Below are positions 25,912 to 33,895 of a DNA stretch of 64,000 nucleotides, in pieces (position 1 is the first letter of the stretch; every line of letters begins with the position of its first letter). Origin of the DNA: CAYNLK01 sp964398055 (lineage in GTDB: Bacteria; Chloroflexota; Anaerolineae; 4572-78; J111). The notes beneath the pieces are model-generated. The model saw only the letters and a list, made by a program, of their open reading frames with translations. It did not search any database and had not been told where the DNA came from. The translations under genes and the position numbers were made by a program. The stretch lies in assembly GCA_964398055.1 (NCBI GenBank), contig CAYNLK010000010.1:62001-126000 (forward strand), written 5' to 3'.

Positions 25912-27278
25912 ACGGCCTCCCAACTCGGCTGATCATGGGTCATAACGCGCTCGTATAGAAGATTAAGCTGGCTCATCTCATCATCAATCAGCCTGACCGG
26001 CTTGGCCTGACTGGCCAGTGTAGCCGCCAGATTGGCTTCATCGAGCAGCCGCTGCAGTTGGCGGGCCAAATCGGCCGCATCACCCACATCAAATAACAAC
26101 CCATTGCGGTTGTGCTGAACTAACTCGGCCATCCCCCCCAAATTGGCAGTTACCACCGGCGTGCCGGTGGTCAACGCCTCCATGATGGCAATGGGGGAGT
26201 TTTCATACCAGACTGAAGGTACAACGGTCACATCGGTTTCATTTAATATCTCGGCTACCCGCCGATTATCGAACCGGCCGGCAAACTCAATTGCTGAATT
26301 ACCTCCGGCAATTCTATTCAACCACTCAACATAATCTGGAAAAGCAGTCAAACTGCCATAAATTTTTAACCGTCCCCGCCGTTGAGAAAAATCAAGCCGG
26401 TTAAACGCTTGCAGCAATAAATGAACGCCTTTGTGGGGCGATAACTGCCCAATGTAAGCGATCCGCAACTCCGCCGGCGCCTTTTCTTTGGGGTTTGAAG
26501 GAGGTAACCAATGGCCGGTATCCAACCCCAAACGTGAATACAGAATTTTTTCTGGGTCTACCCCTTGTTTGATATGGAGATCCCGCAAAAACTCCGAAGG
26601 AGCCAAAATCACATCGGCCTGATTGAGGGTTTTTAACAAAAGTTCGCGCCGTTGGGCTAACAACCGTACATCGGGTTGGATGCCCAGCAGCCTGGCGCCA
26701 AACGGTAAGTCTAAAAGTTGTTGAGCTACCGTTCCAATAGCGCCACGGGAAATTTCTTGGGGCCAGCGAAAGCGGCGTTGCTCCGTGGCCAGGCACCAGG
26801 CGCATTCGGCCACATTTTCCGGCACGGCGCAGACCTGGCCAGTTGGCTTGAGCAGGGTGATGCGCGGGCACACAAACCAAAAATCGTGCAGGGTAACGAT
26901 GACCGGTAAACCCAATTGTTTGGCCACGCTGATGGTATTAACTGATAAAAGATAACAACTATTGATATGCACCACATCCGGCTGAACCTGGGCCAAAAAT
27001 TGGACAAACCAGGCCCCTATCGCCGGGTTATCGAAGCTTTGCCGGAATGGGTCGGGGAACAGGTCGGCGTCAAAATAAAGCCGCCAGACTGAAATTCCCT
27101 CGTAAAGTTCGTGTTTATGCTCAATTTCAGCCGAACCGGTCTGAGTAATCGACTCAACACAGACCACTTCTACTTGATGTCCGTGCTTGAGCAGCCAATG
27201 GGCCAGGCGAAAGGTATAGATTTCAGCCCCGGCGTTATAGTTGGGCGGGAAGTGATGGATGGTCAAGACAATTTTCAT
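25908..27278 (-). CDS. GT4-family glycosyltransferase
   Basis: 456 aa, GT-B fold. MKIVLTIHHFPPNYNAGAEI, VVHINSCYLLSVNTISVAK, PVIVTLHDFWFVCPRITLLK followed by a Cys-containing loop (CAVPENVAECAWCLA) seen in a GT4 subgroup, then AYIGQLSPHKGVHLLLQAFN and VVPSVWYENSPIAIMEALTTG with the donor-site Glu pair, and ELVQHNRNGLLFDVGD. The downstream flippase overlaps it by 4 bp. It is the first gene after the Wzz/kinase gene (41-bp gap). Confidence 0.83.
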   Translation of the reverse strand: MKIVLTIHHFPPNYNAGAEIYTFRLAHWLLKHGHQVEVVCVESITQTGSAEIEHKHELYEGISVWRLYFDADLFPDPFRQSFDNPAIGAWFVQFLAQVQPDVVHINSCYLLSVNTISVAKQLGLPVIVTLHDFWFVCPRITLLKPTGQVCAVPENVAECAWCLATEQRRFRWPQEISRGAIGTVAQQLLDLPFGARLLGIQPDVRLLAQRRELLLKTLNQADVILAPSEFLRDLHIKQGVDPEKILYSRLGLDTGHWLPPSNPKEKAPAELRIAYIGQLSPHKGVHLLLQAFNRLDFSQRRGRLKIYGSLTAFPDYVEWLNRIAGGNSAIEFAGRFDNRRVAEILNETDVTVVPSVWYENSPIAIMEALTTGTPVVTANLGGMAELVQHNRNGLLFDVGDAADLARQLQRLLDEANLAATLASQAKPVRLIDDEMSQLNLLYERVMTHDQPSWEAV

Positions 27279-27319
27279 CAGCGGGTCTTAGTGGTTTCTT
27301 GACAATGTTCAATACCTAT

Positions 27320-29305
27320 TTATCGATCCGGCCGAGTCACTCGATCTGAGGCGCCTGGCTGCCCATTTGAGCGGGTCCTATCCATCACCGGGGTGGAGGG
27401 GTCGTTAACTTCATCCAGCTTCACTGCAACACTATACTGGTAGGTAGAAATGAAATCATTCAAATCATCCAAATTTACTACCCAACGGCGACCCTTTTTT
27501 GTAGCCGGAAGACGCCCTTGCTCGCACCAGCGCTGAGCCACATCTTTATGAACCCCCAGATAATCGGCCACCTCTACTAAACCGAGTGTATTCGTAGCCA
27601 ACTCCGTGCCTTGCTTTCGACTGAACGGCCAGACTTTTCCCAACCAGGCCGGCTGGCGTTTCAATCCGTGATGTTGTGGCCCGCCAGAGTGCTGCAGCAA
27701 CGCCGGCGAGGAATAATGGTAAGAATAATTGGCATAACTGCTCAATAATTTGACCCGGTTGAAGACAACTCCAAGCAGATTGGTCTCATCGGTTATGCGA
27801 AATTGACCAATAGCCTTTTGCAAGGACCGTCGTCTGGTTCGGCCATCATTAATCACAAGCAGGGTGGCATCAACGGCTTTGGCAATAAATCTTGTTTCAA
27901 TGGCGGCCAGCAAAGGAGCGCTATCAATGATAACCAGGTCAGCCCTGGCCGCGAGTAGTTCCAGTAAATGCCCAAACTGAGGAGAATTTAATAGATAGCC
28001 CGAATCTATCGAGGCCCGGCCAGCCGGCAGTAAAAATAAGTTCTCGATGCTGGTTGGTTTTAAGGCTTTTTCCAACATCCCTACAACGGCAATTTCCGGC
28101 AAAGCCAACACATCGCTTAAACCAAGAAGATTGGGCATATCAAAAATTTCGTGCAGAGAGGGCTTGCGTAAGTCGGCGTCAACCAGAATTACCCTCAAAC
28201 CGGGTGACGCGATAACCGCAGCCACAGTTGAACCCGGCGAAGCAACCACTGCGGCCAGGTTAGTGGAAATAAAGGTTTTACCCTCACCCGGCACGGTACT
28301 GGTAATCAGCAAAGTGTTCAATTTTTTTTCGCCAGCGGCCAGAAAAAGGCTGCTACGTAAATCACGCAAGGCGCTTGTTTCAGGCGACCACTCCTCGGCC
28401 TGAACTACAACCTTGCTATCACTTTTGCCAGCCTTGCCAATTGCTCCCAATACGGAAAATCCCAGAACGGATTGATTCTCCTCAGGTTTCCAAATCAAAG
28501 TATCACTAAAAAACTCTAAGAGGACAATCGCGCTAATCGCCAAAGCTAACCCGGCCGCGGCAGCAACCAACACATTCATCTTGATGTTGGGTGCAACCGG
28601 AATGGTTGGCTCACTGGCCGGCTCAAAGATAGCCAGTCTATTGATAGAAGTCTCAGATAGGTTACCCAGAAACGTATTATAGCTGCTCTGATAGTCGTTT
28701 TTGAGTTTCTCCAATTCAGATAATTTCGATTGGGCCTCAGCAATCTCTACGGCTGAAGTCAAATTTTCCATCGAAGCTTCTAGCTCTTTGATGCGCTGAT
28801 CGGTTTGCCCAATTTTGGCCTGCAAATCGGCTATCTGCGCCCGGATGAAACTATCCCGTTCTTGCTGCTCGATTGCGCCGGTGGGGCTTTGCAGAATTAG
28901 CTCTTCGGCAATAGCATTAGCCAGGATTTGGGCCCGCTGGGGATGGATATCTAACACAAAAATTTCTAGCAGTTGGGCTTTGGCAATCACATTCGTTTGA
29001 ATCATTTCGGCCAAATCATCGGGACTCATTTGCAGGCCCAATTTATCAATAACCGCCTGGGTAATCAGCTTGCGCTTGGCCAGTTCGCTATAAACCGAGG
29101 CCAAGGTATTGATGCTGCCTAACGCTTGCAGATTTGGATTAGGGTTTTCGATGATGTTACTCCCCACCATCAGCGTAGTTCTGGCCGCATAGACCTTGGG
29201 CATATTTTGGCTATAAAAATAGCTGGCTGTAGCCGATAGAATCACACTCACGGCTATCAACCACCACCAACGCAGCCCAATTTTAATATATCCACTTAAA
29301 TCCAT
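27320..29305 (-). CDS. Fused Wzz/BY-kinase with C-terminal helix-turn-helix domain
   Basis: 661 aa; ATG 29305 behind GAGGAGCGTGAG. N-terminal Wzz domain: helix 1 (IGLRWWWLIAVSVILSATASY), periplasmic coiled-coil (about 150-220), second helix (VLVAAAAGLALAISAIVLLE). Cytoplasmic BY-kinase: Walker A VPGEGKT (K about 343), Walker A' ILVDADLRKP (about 375), Walker B LVIIDSAPLL (about 460), then the Tyr cluster SSYANYSYHYSS (about 520-531). Where such proteins normally end, this one continues about 130 residues and carries an excisionase/MerR-type HTH (LVEVADYLGVHKDVAQRWCE and GRLPATKKGRRW, about 572-617). A small duplication (VVASPGSTV/VIASPGLRV) precedes Walker A'. Expected to control chain length and export; the HTH is unexplained. 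Confidence 0.85.
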   Translation of the reverse strand: MDLSGYIKIGLRWWWLIAVSVILSATASYFYSQNMPKVYAARTTLMVGSNIIENPNPNLQALGSINTLASVYSELAKRKLITQAVIDKLGLQMSPDDLAEMIQTNVIAKAQLLEIFVLDIHPQRAQILANAIAEELILQSPTGAIEQQERDSFIRAQIADLQAKIGQTDQRIKELEASMENLTSAVEIAEAQSKLSELEKLKNDYQSSYNTFLGNLSETSINRLAIFEPASEPTIPVAPNIKMNVLVAAAAGLALAISAIVLLEFFSDTLIWKPEENQSVLGFSVLGAIGKAGKSDSKVVVQAEEWSPETSALRDLRSSLFLAAGEKKLNTLLITSTVPGEGKTFISTNLAAVVASPGSTVAAVIASPGLRVILVDADLRKPSLHEIFDMPNLLGLSDVLALPEIAVVGMLEKALKPTSIENLFLLPAGRASIDSGYLLNSPQFGHLLELLAARADLVIIDSAPLLAAIETRFIAKAVDATLLVINDGRTRRRSLQKAIGQFRITDETNLLGVVFNRVKLLSSYANYSYHYSSPALLQHSGGPQHHGLKRQPAWLGKVWPFSRKQGTELATNTLGLVEVADYLGVHKDVAQRWCEQGRLPATKKGRRWVVNLDDLNDFISTYQYSVAVKLDEVNDPSTPVMDRTRSNGQPGASDRVTRPDR

Positions 29306-29367
29306 CTCACGCTCCTCGTCCTCGCTAATAGGATTGGCAGACCAAGCCCAAGGTTCATTGATCTAAT

Positions 29368-31437
29368 TTAATTCCTGTTACAAGCCAACCCGTCCTGGTC
29401 AGGATCCAGATTGTGGGGATCCCGATACGGACCGCCGGCCAACAGGTAAAAGGCCTGAGCCTGGGCCGGATCGGGGAAGTCTTGACAAGCACGCGTCGCG
29501 CCAGCGGGATCGTAGGGGCCTTGATAAGGCAGATGGGTCAGGTGGGCATTATTGGGAATACCGGGGTATTTAATCCAGACCGGATCCCAATCGTTAAAGC
29601 CGGTTCGACTCAGACTGTACAAATTGGCGCCATCAACATTCATAACCCAGATTTGGGCGCGACCACTGAGGCGATTGGACCAAAAGACCAGTTGGCTGCC
29701 GTCGGGCGACCACGAGGGATGCTTATTGACTTCGGCAAAGAAAGTATCTTTACCGATCTCTTGAGCATTCCGGGCTTCATTACTGTCGGTCAACTGCCGT
29801 AGGTCACTGCCATCTCGATTAACCACCCAAATCTCATCATCGCCGCTGTCGTTAGATACAAAGGCAACGCGCTCCTGGGTGGGTGACCAAACCCCGCCGT
29901 AGGCGATCCCATTGCCAAAATGAGTCACCTGTTCCTCGATTTGGTAGAGCGAGTCATACCAGTACAACGCCGGAGCATCATTACGGACTGTCTCGGTCAG
30001 GTCTGTCCCCACCTTAATGTTTCTGTACCGGATCGCGTCCTTGGTGAAGACCCGAAAGCGGCCATCGGCCGAGAAAACGTCGGCCAATTCAGCCATATTA
30101 TAAGGCCAGCGATTGGTCAACAGGGCCAAACCACTTCCATCCGGATTGATCACGTAGATCTGCTCCTGCCCGGTTCGATCCGACTTGAAAGCAATCTTAC
30201 CGATCAATTGGGCGGGAAGCGGAGGGGTTGGCTCCAGGGTAACACTGGGGGTGGGAGAAGGAGTCATCGGCGGCAATTCCCCTTCCAGCAAGATAAAAAT
30301 CGGCGTGGGCGTATCTGTCGGCGTCGGCGTGGCAGTCACGATGTTTTGAGGGGTTGGAGTAGACGTACCATAAACAATGACATCGGCTGTAGCTTGGGCC
30401 CACTGGTACATAGCTGTGGCCGTATTCTCCGGAGTCGGAGTAGCGGTTACTACCCAGGGCGTAACCCAATTTTCCGGTATGGGAGTAGCCGTACCAATGG
30501 TGGTCGCCTCATAAGTGGCGGTAACAGCAATAGCCACCAGCCTGGCCAGATCAGCCGGGGTAGGTGTACTGGTAATGATGACAAAGGTCGGGGTTGGCGT
30601 AGGTGTCCCTGGCGTTGCCTCGGCCACATCGGTAGCCACTGGCGGTAGTACACCCAGGCGTAAGACGGGTCCCTGGCCTGTGGAGTCTTCACCATAACCA
30701 CTATCCCAGGCAAACCAACCTTCGGGCGACAAACTATCTATTCTGAAGGAAATACGCTTAGTATCCGCCAATCGAGCCTCGATAATACTGCGTTGAGCCG
30801 CATTGAAGATAAATTTATTGAGGCGCCCCGCCGCCAGATCAGTTACCCCCAGCGTGGGATTTAGCTGCTCATCAACGGGCGCCGGGCCAATAGTCCCGGC
30901 ATCACGCCTCGACCAGTCGGCGTCGATCTCTGGCTGGAGAATATTGAGAGCAAAGGCGCTATCCGCGGTCAAGCCCTGGTCGGCCAGCCCGGTTAGCTCC
31001 AATTCGGCCTGAAAGATGGTCGATCCCGACGGAATAAAAGATAGATCAAACTGCATCGCCCCATACGTCAACCCGTCTTCCCGAACGCCGGCGTACAAGA
31101 AACTCTCGCCAAAATGGTTACCCGTTTCGCCAGCCCGAAGCCAGCCGACTGAATTAATATCGGGCGACAGGGCATAGACAATGCCACCAGAAGGCAGATT
31201 AGATGCTGGGGTGGCAGTGGGCGGCAGGCGAGTTGCTGTGGCGGTTAGGGTTGGAGTAGGCGTAGCCGAAGCAGTGGGGCTAACCGGTCTAAGCAAAGTC
31301 GGTAAAGCAACTGGCGTAGGGGGAGTGGTCAGATAGGTTACCGCCCCACTAAAATAAAGCCCAACCCCAATCAGCGCCATCAGGCCAACCCCAATTAGAA
31401 CAAGAGGAAGTGGATGGGGCATACGATTATATCTCAT
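29368..31437 (-). CDS. Membrane-anchored TolB-like propeller protein with Excalibur tail
   Basis: About 689 aa from ATG 31437 (GAGGTAACTTG upstream). N-terminal anchor helix (LVLIGVGLMALIGVGLYFSG), a Thr/Pro linker (TPTPTLTATATRLPPTATP), a beta-sandwich resembling DNRLRE/surface adhesion modules (about 90-260), a long TPTPT linker, TolB/WD40-like blades (KIAFKSDRTGQEQIYVINPDGSG, VAFVSNDSGDDEIWVVNRDGSD, LVFWSNRLSGRAQIWVMNVDG), and a C-terminal Excalibur-type motif (DPHNLDPDQDGLACN; the D.D.DG..C calcium-loop pattern). It would be exposed outside the membrane. It lies 62 bp upstream of the Wzz/kinase gene, same strand. A related propeller lies at 59822-61513. Confidence 0.72.
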   Translation of the reverse strand: MRYNRMPHPLPLVLIGVGLMALIGVGLYFSGAVTYLTTPPTPVALPTLLRPVSPTASATPTPTLTATATRLPPTATPASNLPSGGIVYALSPDINSVGWLRAGETGNHFGESFLYAGVREDGLTYGAMQFDLSFIPSGSTIFQAELELTGLADQGLTADSAFALNILQPEIDADWSRRDAGTIGPAPVDEQLNPTLGVTDLAAGRLNKFIFNAAQRSIIEARLADTKRISFRIDSLSPEGWFAWDSGYGEDSTGQGPVLRLGVLPPVATDVAEATPGTPTPTPTFVIITSTPTPADLARLVAIAVTATYEATTIGTATPIPENWVTPWVVTATPTPENTATAMYQWAQATADVIVYGTSTPTPQNIVTATPTPTDTPTPIFILLEGELPPMTPSPTPSVTLEPTPPLPAQLIGKIAFKSDRTGQEQIYVINPDGSGLALLTNRWPYNMAELADVFSADGRFRVFTKDAIRYRNIKVGTDLTETVRNDAPALYWYDSLYQIEEQVTHFGNGIAYGGVWSPTQERVAFVSNDSGDDEIWVVNRDGSDLRQLTDSNEARNAQEIGKDTFFAEVNKHPSWSPDGSQLVFWSNRLSGRAQIWVMNVDGANLYSLSRTGFNDWDPVWIKYPGIPNNAHLTHLPYQGPYDPAGATRACQDFPDPAQAQAFYLLAGGPYRDPHNLDPDQDGLACNRN

Positions 31438-31537
31438 CAAGTTACCTCACTTCTTTGGCAACGGTTCTGCTGGTCGTAGAATTCTTGAGCTGGCTCTGCC
31501 GCGCCCGATCAAACTACAGTCCCAGCCCTGCTGACGA

Positions 31538-31897
31538 TCAGACCGAGCCAAGACCAACCAGAACGACGCCCGCGCTAATGATCATAGCCGCTGTCCACCG
31601 ACTCAGGGTAATTTCCTCCCGAAAAAATATCTTCGACATCAAGATTACCAACACGTAACCCAAGCTGACCGTGGGGTAGGCCAAAGATAGGTCGAGACTG
31701 GCTAGTACCTTGAAATAAAGCAGAGTCGACAAGCCATAACAGCAAAAGCCACCTATCACGGGCCGGTTATGGAGCAAGGTCATTAGCTCGGCCAGTCGAA
31801 ATCCTTGCTGCTGCAACATCCCATACTTGAGCAAAAGCTGGCCAATTACACCAATCCCAATGGCGACTATAAGCAGAAAGTAGGCAGTTAGATCCAT
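31538..31897 (-). CDS. EamA/SMR-type half transporter (ArnE/ArnF-like)
   Basis: About 119 aa, four hydrophobic helices. ATG 31897 has GAGGAGTTGATCCG upstream and lies 5 bp into the end of the preceding gene. IGVIGQLLLKYGMLQQQGF and LDLSLAYPTVSLGYVLVILMS are typical of small EamA/SMR proteins that flip undecaprenyl-phosphate-linked sugars as heterodimers. The partner is the overlapping gene at 31902. In this locus a role in presenting a lipid-linked sugar to the GT-C transferases is reasonable, but it is inference. Confidence 0.72.
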   Translation of the reverse strand: MDLTAYFLLIVAIGIGVIGQLLLKYGMLQQQGFRLAELMTLLHNRPVIGGFCCYGLSTLLYFKVLASLDLSLAYPTVSLGYVLVILMSKIFFREEITLSRWTAAMIISAGVVLVGLGSV

Positions 31898-31901
31898 CGG
31901 A

Positions 31902-32291
31902 TCAACTCCTCGCCAGCAGAGACACACCCACAACAATCACACCCACGCCCAGCCAGCGCAGCGGCGAGATGAATTCTCCAAAAATGATGACCGAAAGGGC
32001 TACTACCACCGGGAAAGTCAAGGCTAAGATAGGATACGCAAAGGACAACTGAGCCCGGGCCAGCACCCAGAGCCAGCATACCGCTGACAGCCCATAGATC
32101 AAGAACCCCGCCCAGGTCTCGGAGCGGAGCAAGAGGATCCAGAGCGTTGCCTCTGGCTGGGCCAGGCGGGCAGCTTTGAAGAGGGTCTGGCCAGCTGCGT
32201 TAAGGGCCACGCTAAGGAGCACTCCGGCAATCACAGCTCGCTGAGAAGCCGACATCGAAACATTCAGTTTTCTTGATTTCGTCACGCTCAT
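31902..32291 (-). CDS. EamA/SMR-type half transporter, partner of the next gene
   Basis: About 129 aa from ATG 32291 (an earlier in-frame ATG is at 32303). Four helices: VLLSVALNAAGQTLFKAARL, FLIYGLSAVCWLWVLARAQL, FAYPILALTFPVVVALSVII, LRWLGVGVIVVGVSLLARS. The small size and the tandem arrangement with 31538-31897 match ArnE/ArnF-type pairs. The upstream gap 32304-32433 carries an 18-bp tandem duplication and a TGTATACT -10-like sequence. Confidence 0.7.
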   Translation of the reverse strand: MSVTKSRKLNVSMSASQRAVIAGVLLSVALNAAGQTLFKAARLAQPEATLWILLLRSETWAGFLIYGLSAVCWLWVLARAQLSFAYPILALTFPVVVALSVIIFGEFISPLRWLGVGVIVVGVSLLARS

Positions 32292-32393
32292 CCCCATCTC
32301 CATCTGGATAGTTAGCCAAGTCCCATAAGTTTAGTAGTATACAGGGTGTACCACTGTTTCACAGTTAAAATCGTATCACAAAAAGGTTTGAAT

Positions 32394-32429
32394 TTAGTTT
32401 GGAAAAATCAGTTAGTTTGGAAAAATCAG
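32394..32429. repeat. Two tandem copies of an 18-bp unit
   Basis: TTAGTTTGGAAAAATCAG at 32394-32411 is repeated exactly at 32412-32429, between the heptose kinase gene and the small transporter pair. Confidence 0.8.
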
Positions 32430-32433
32430 ATTG

Positions 32434-33432
32434 TTACGGCCGATAACCATTCTCTTCTACATAAATGATTTTGCTACCCTGAGGGCAGAAAGAAAAAGGC
32501 ACTTTTCGTAATTCCGGCAAAGCCCGGCAGATATCGTCGTGATGGGCCGGATCCGCATAGAGCAGCAAAAAGCCGCCACCGCCGGCCCCTAACAGTTTCC
32601 CGCCAATAGCGCCGTTGGCCCGGGCCCGTTGATACCACTCATCAATGCGACCATTGCTAATGTTGCTGGCTAATTTTCGTTTCTCCAACCAACCTGTGTG
32701 CAAGATTTCTCCAAAGGCATCCAGGTCGTCTCGACTGAGCGCCTCAAATAGCTGGTCAGCCAGACTAACCATCCGGCGCAGAGCTTCTCGCTTGGACTCA
32801 TTGGAGCGGGTTTCCTGGGTTTGCTCAGATAGAATCCCATCGGCGCTACGGGTCAGCCCAGTATAGAGCATTAACAACCTTGTCTGCAGCTGCTTGCGCG
32901 CCATCGGTGAGCAGAGAATCGGATCGGTGAAGACACTGCCATCGGGATTAAAACGGATATAACTTAAACCACCGTAGGCGGCAATATACTGGTCCTGCTT
33001 GCCAATTGGTTTTCGACATCGATCTAATTCAATATGGCAGGCTTCGGCAGCCAGGCGTTCTGCTCCGGCCATATGACCTTGATAGGCATAAAGGGCATTG
33101 AGCAGGCCCACGGTATAGCTACTCGATGAACCTAAACCAGTTCCCTGCGAAGGGATGTCAGAGATAGAGGTGATTTCAATACCCTCTTTGATATTCAGCA
33201 AACACAAAGCCTCCCGAATCAACTCGTGTTTCAGGTCAGCAACACTATCTACAATCTCGGTTACGGAATAACTGGCCCGGATTTTGTGATCGAATTTTGG
33301 ATTGACCGTAACATAAATGTATTTGTCGATGGCCGTGCTAACAACGGCGCCCCGCTCCCGTTCATAGAAAGCCGGTAAGTCGCTGCCGCCGCCGGCAAAA
33401 CTGATCCGCAATGGGGTTCGAGTAATAATCAT
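32434..33432 (-). CDS. hddA: GHMP kinase, D-glycero-D-manno-heptose 7-phosphate kinase type
   Basis: About 332 aa. ATG 33432 is preferred: it has GGAGATTAAGGCC upstream and gives the family N-terminus MIITRTPLRISFAGGGSDLP. The ATP loop is PSQGTGLGSSSSYTVGLL; QDQYIAAYGGLSYIRF and GAIGGKLLGAGGGGFLLLY are the other GHMP motifs. This N-terminus and length match the HddA/heptose-7-P kinase group, although related L-fucose-type or galactokinase-type activities cannot be excluded. A heptose-bisphosphate phosphatase (37967-38569) and a sugar-1-P nucleotidyltransferase (42623-43345) in the same block support a nucleotide-heptose route. No isomerase (GmhA) is seen. Confidence 0.72.
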   Translation of the reverse strand: MIITRTPLRISFAGGGSDLPAFYERERGAVVSTAIDKYIYVTVNPKFDHKIRASYSVTEIVDSVADLKHELIREALCLLNIKEGIEITSISDIPSQGTGLGSSSSYTVGLLNALYAYQGHMAGAERLAAEACHIELDRCRKPIGKQDQYIAAYGGLSYIRFNPDGSVFTDPILCSPMARKQLQTRLLMLYTGLTRSADGILSEQTQETRSNESKREALRRMVSLADQLFEALSRDDLDAFGEILHTGWLEKRKLASNISNGRIDEWYQRARANGAIGGKLLGAGGGGFLLLYADPAHHDDICRALPELRKVPFSFCPQGSKIIYVEENGYRP

Positions 33433-33507
33433 GGCCTTAATCTCCAAAACGGTCCGACATCCAAAAAGATTGACGACCGAACCATTTTTGCCGGAATTTT
33501 TTGGCAA

Positions 33508-33750
33508 TTAGATTTTTGAGTTACCTTGCTGATCGATGAATCTTTGCAAATTATTCCGAGAAATCCGCCACTGATGCCCAATTTTGCTGGCCGGCAGCCG
33601 GCCACTCTGGCACCAGCGCCAGGCCGTCCGGCGACTGACTTTGAGATAAGTCGCCACTTCCACAATGGTCAACAACTCATCAGTCTGAACAAAACCCATT
33701 TCCGGTTGAGAAGAACGAGTTCTAATTGATTTTTCTTGTGGCTGGCTCAC
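33508..33750 (-). CDS. Small excisionase/MerR-type HTH protein
   Basis: 80 aa from GTG 33750 (AGGAGCATGCGCT upstream). Residues about 26-76 form a helix-turn-helix: LLTIVEVATYLKVSRRTAWRWC, then SGRLPASKIGHQWRISRNNL. This is the HTH_17/excisionase pattern. It is clearly similar to the domain at the C-terminus of the Wzz/BY-kinase (EVA.YL.V....A.RWC..GRLPA.K.G..W). It lies 75 bp upstream of the heptose kinase, same strand. Since no integrase is near, a regulatory role in this locus is more likely than phage excision. Confidence 0.75.
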   Translation of the reverse strand: MSQPQEKSIRTRSSQPEMGFVQTDELLTIVEVATYLKVSRRTAWRWCQSGRLPASKIGHQWRISRNNLQRFIDQQGNSKI

Positions 33751-33854
33751 AGCGCATGCTCCTGGCTCACCAATAGCCTGATGGCTCTATCAGGTGACAG
33801 ATTGATCCTTCAACGAACACAAATGACCATCAATACCCAAAAAAAGAGAGTGAC

Positions 33855-33888
33855 GGGCTGGCAGGTTGGCAGCACAACCTGCCAGCCC
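33855..33888 (-). terminator. Hairpin terminator after the radical SAM gene
   Basis: GGGCTGGCAGGTTG (33855-33868), a 6-nt loop and CAACCTGCCAGCCC (33875-33888): a perfect 14-bp stem just past the radical SAM stop codon. On the minus strand a T7 run follows after about 9 nt, so it is a plausible though not ideal intrinsic terminator. Confidence 0.6.
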
Positions 33889-33895
33889 TCCGGGA

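Noticed and set aside
33508..33750. Phage or integrative-element excisionase
   Set aside because: There is no integrase, attachment site or other phage gene; its closest visible relative is the domain on the BY-kinase in the same locus.
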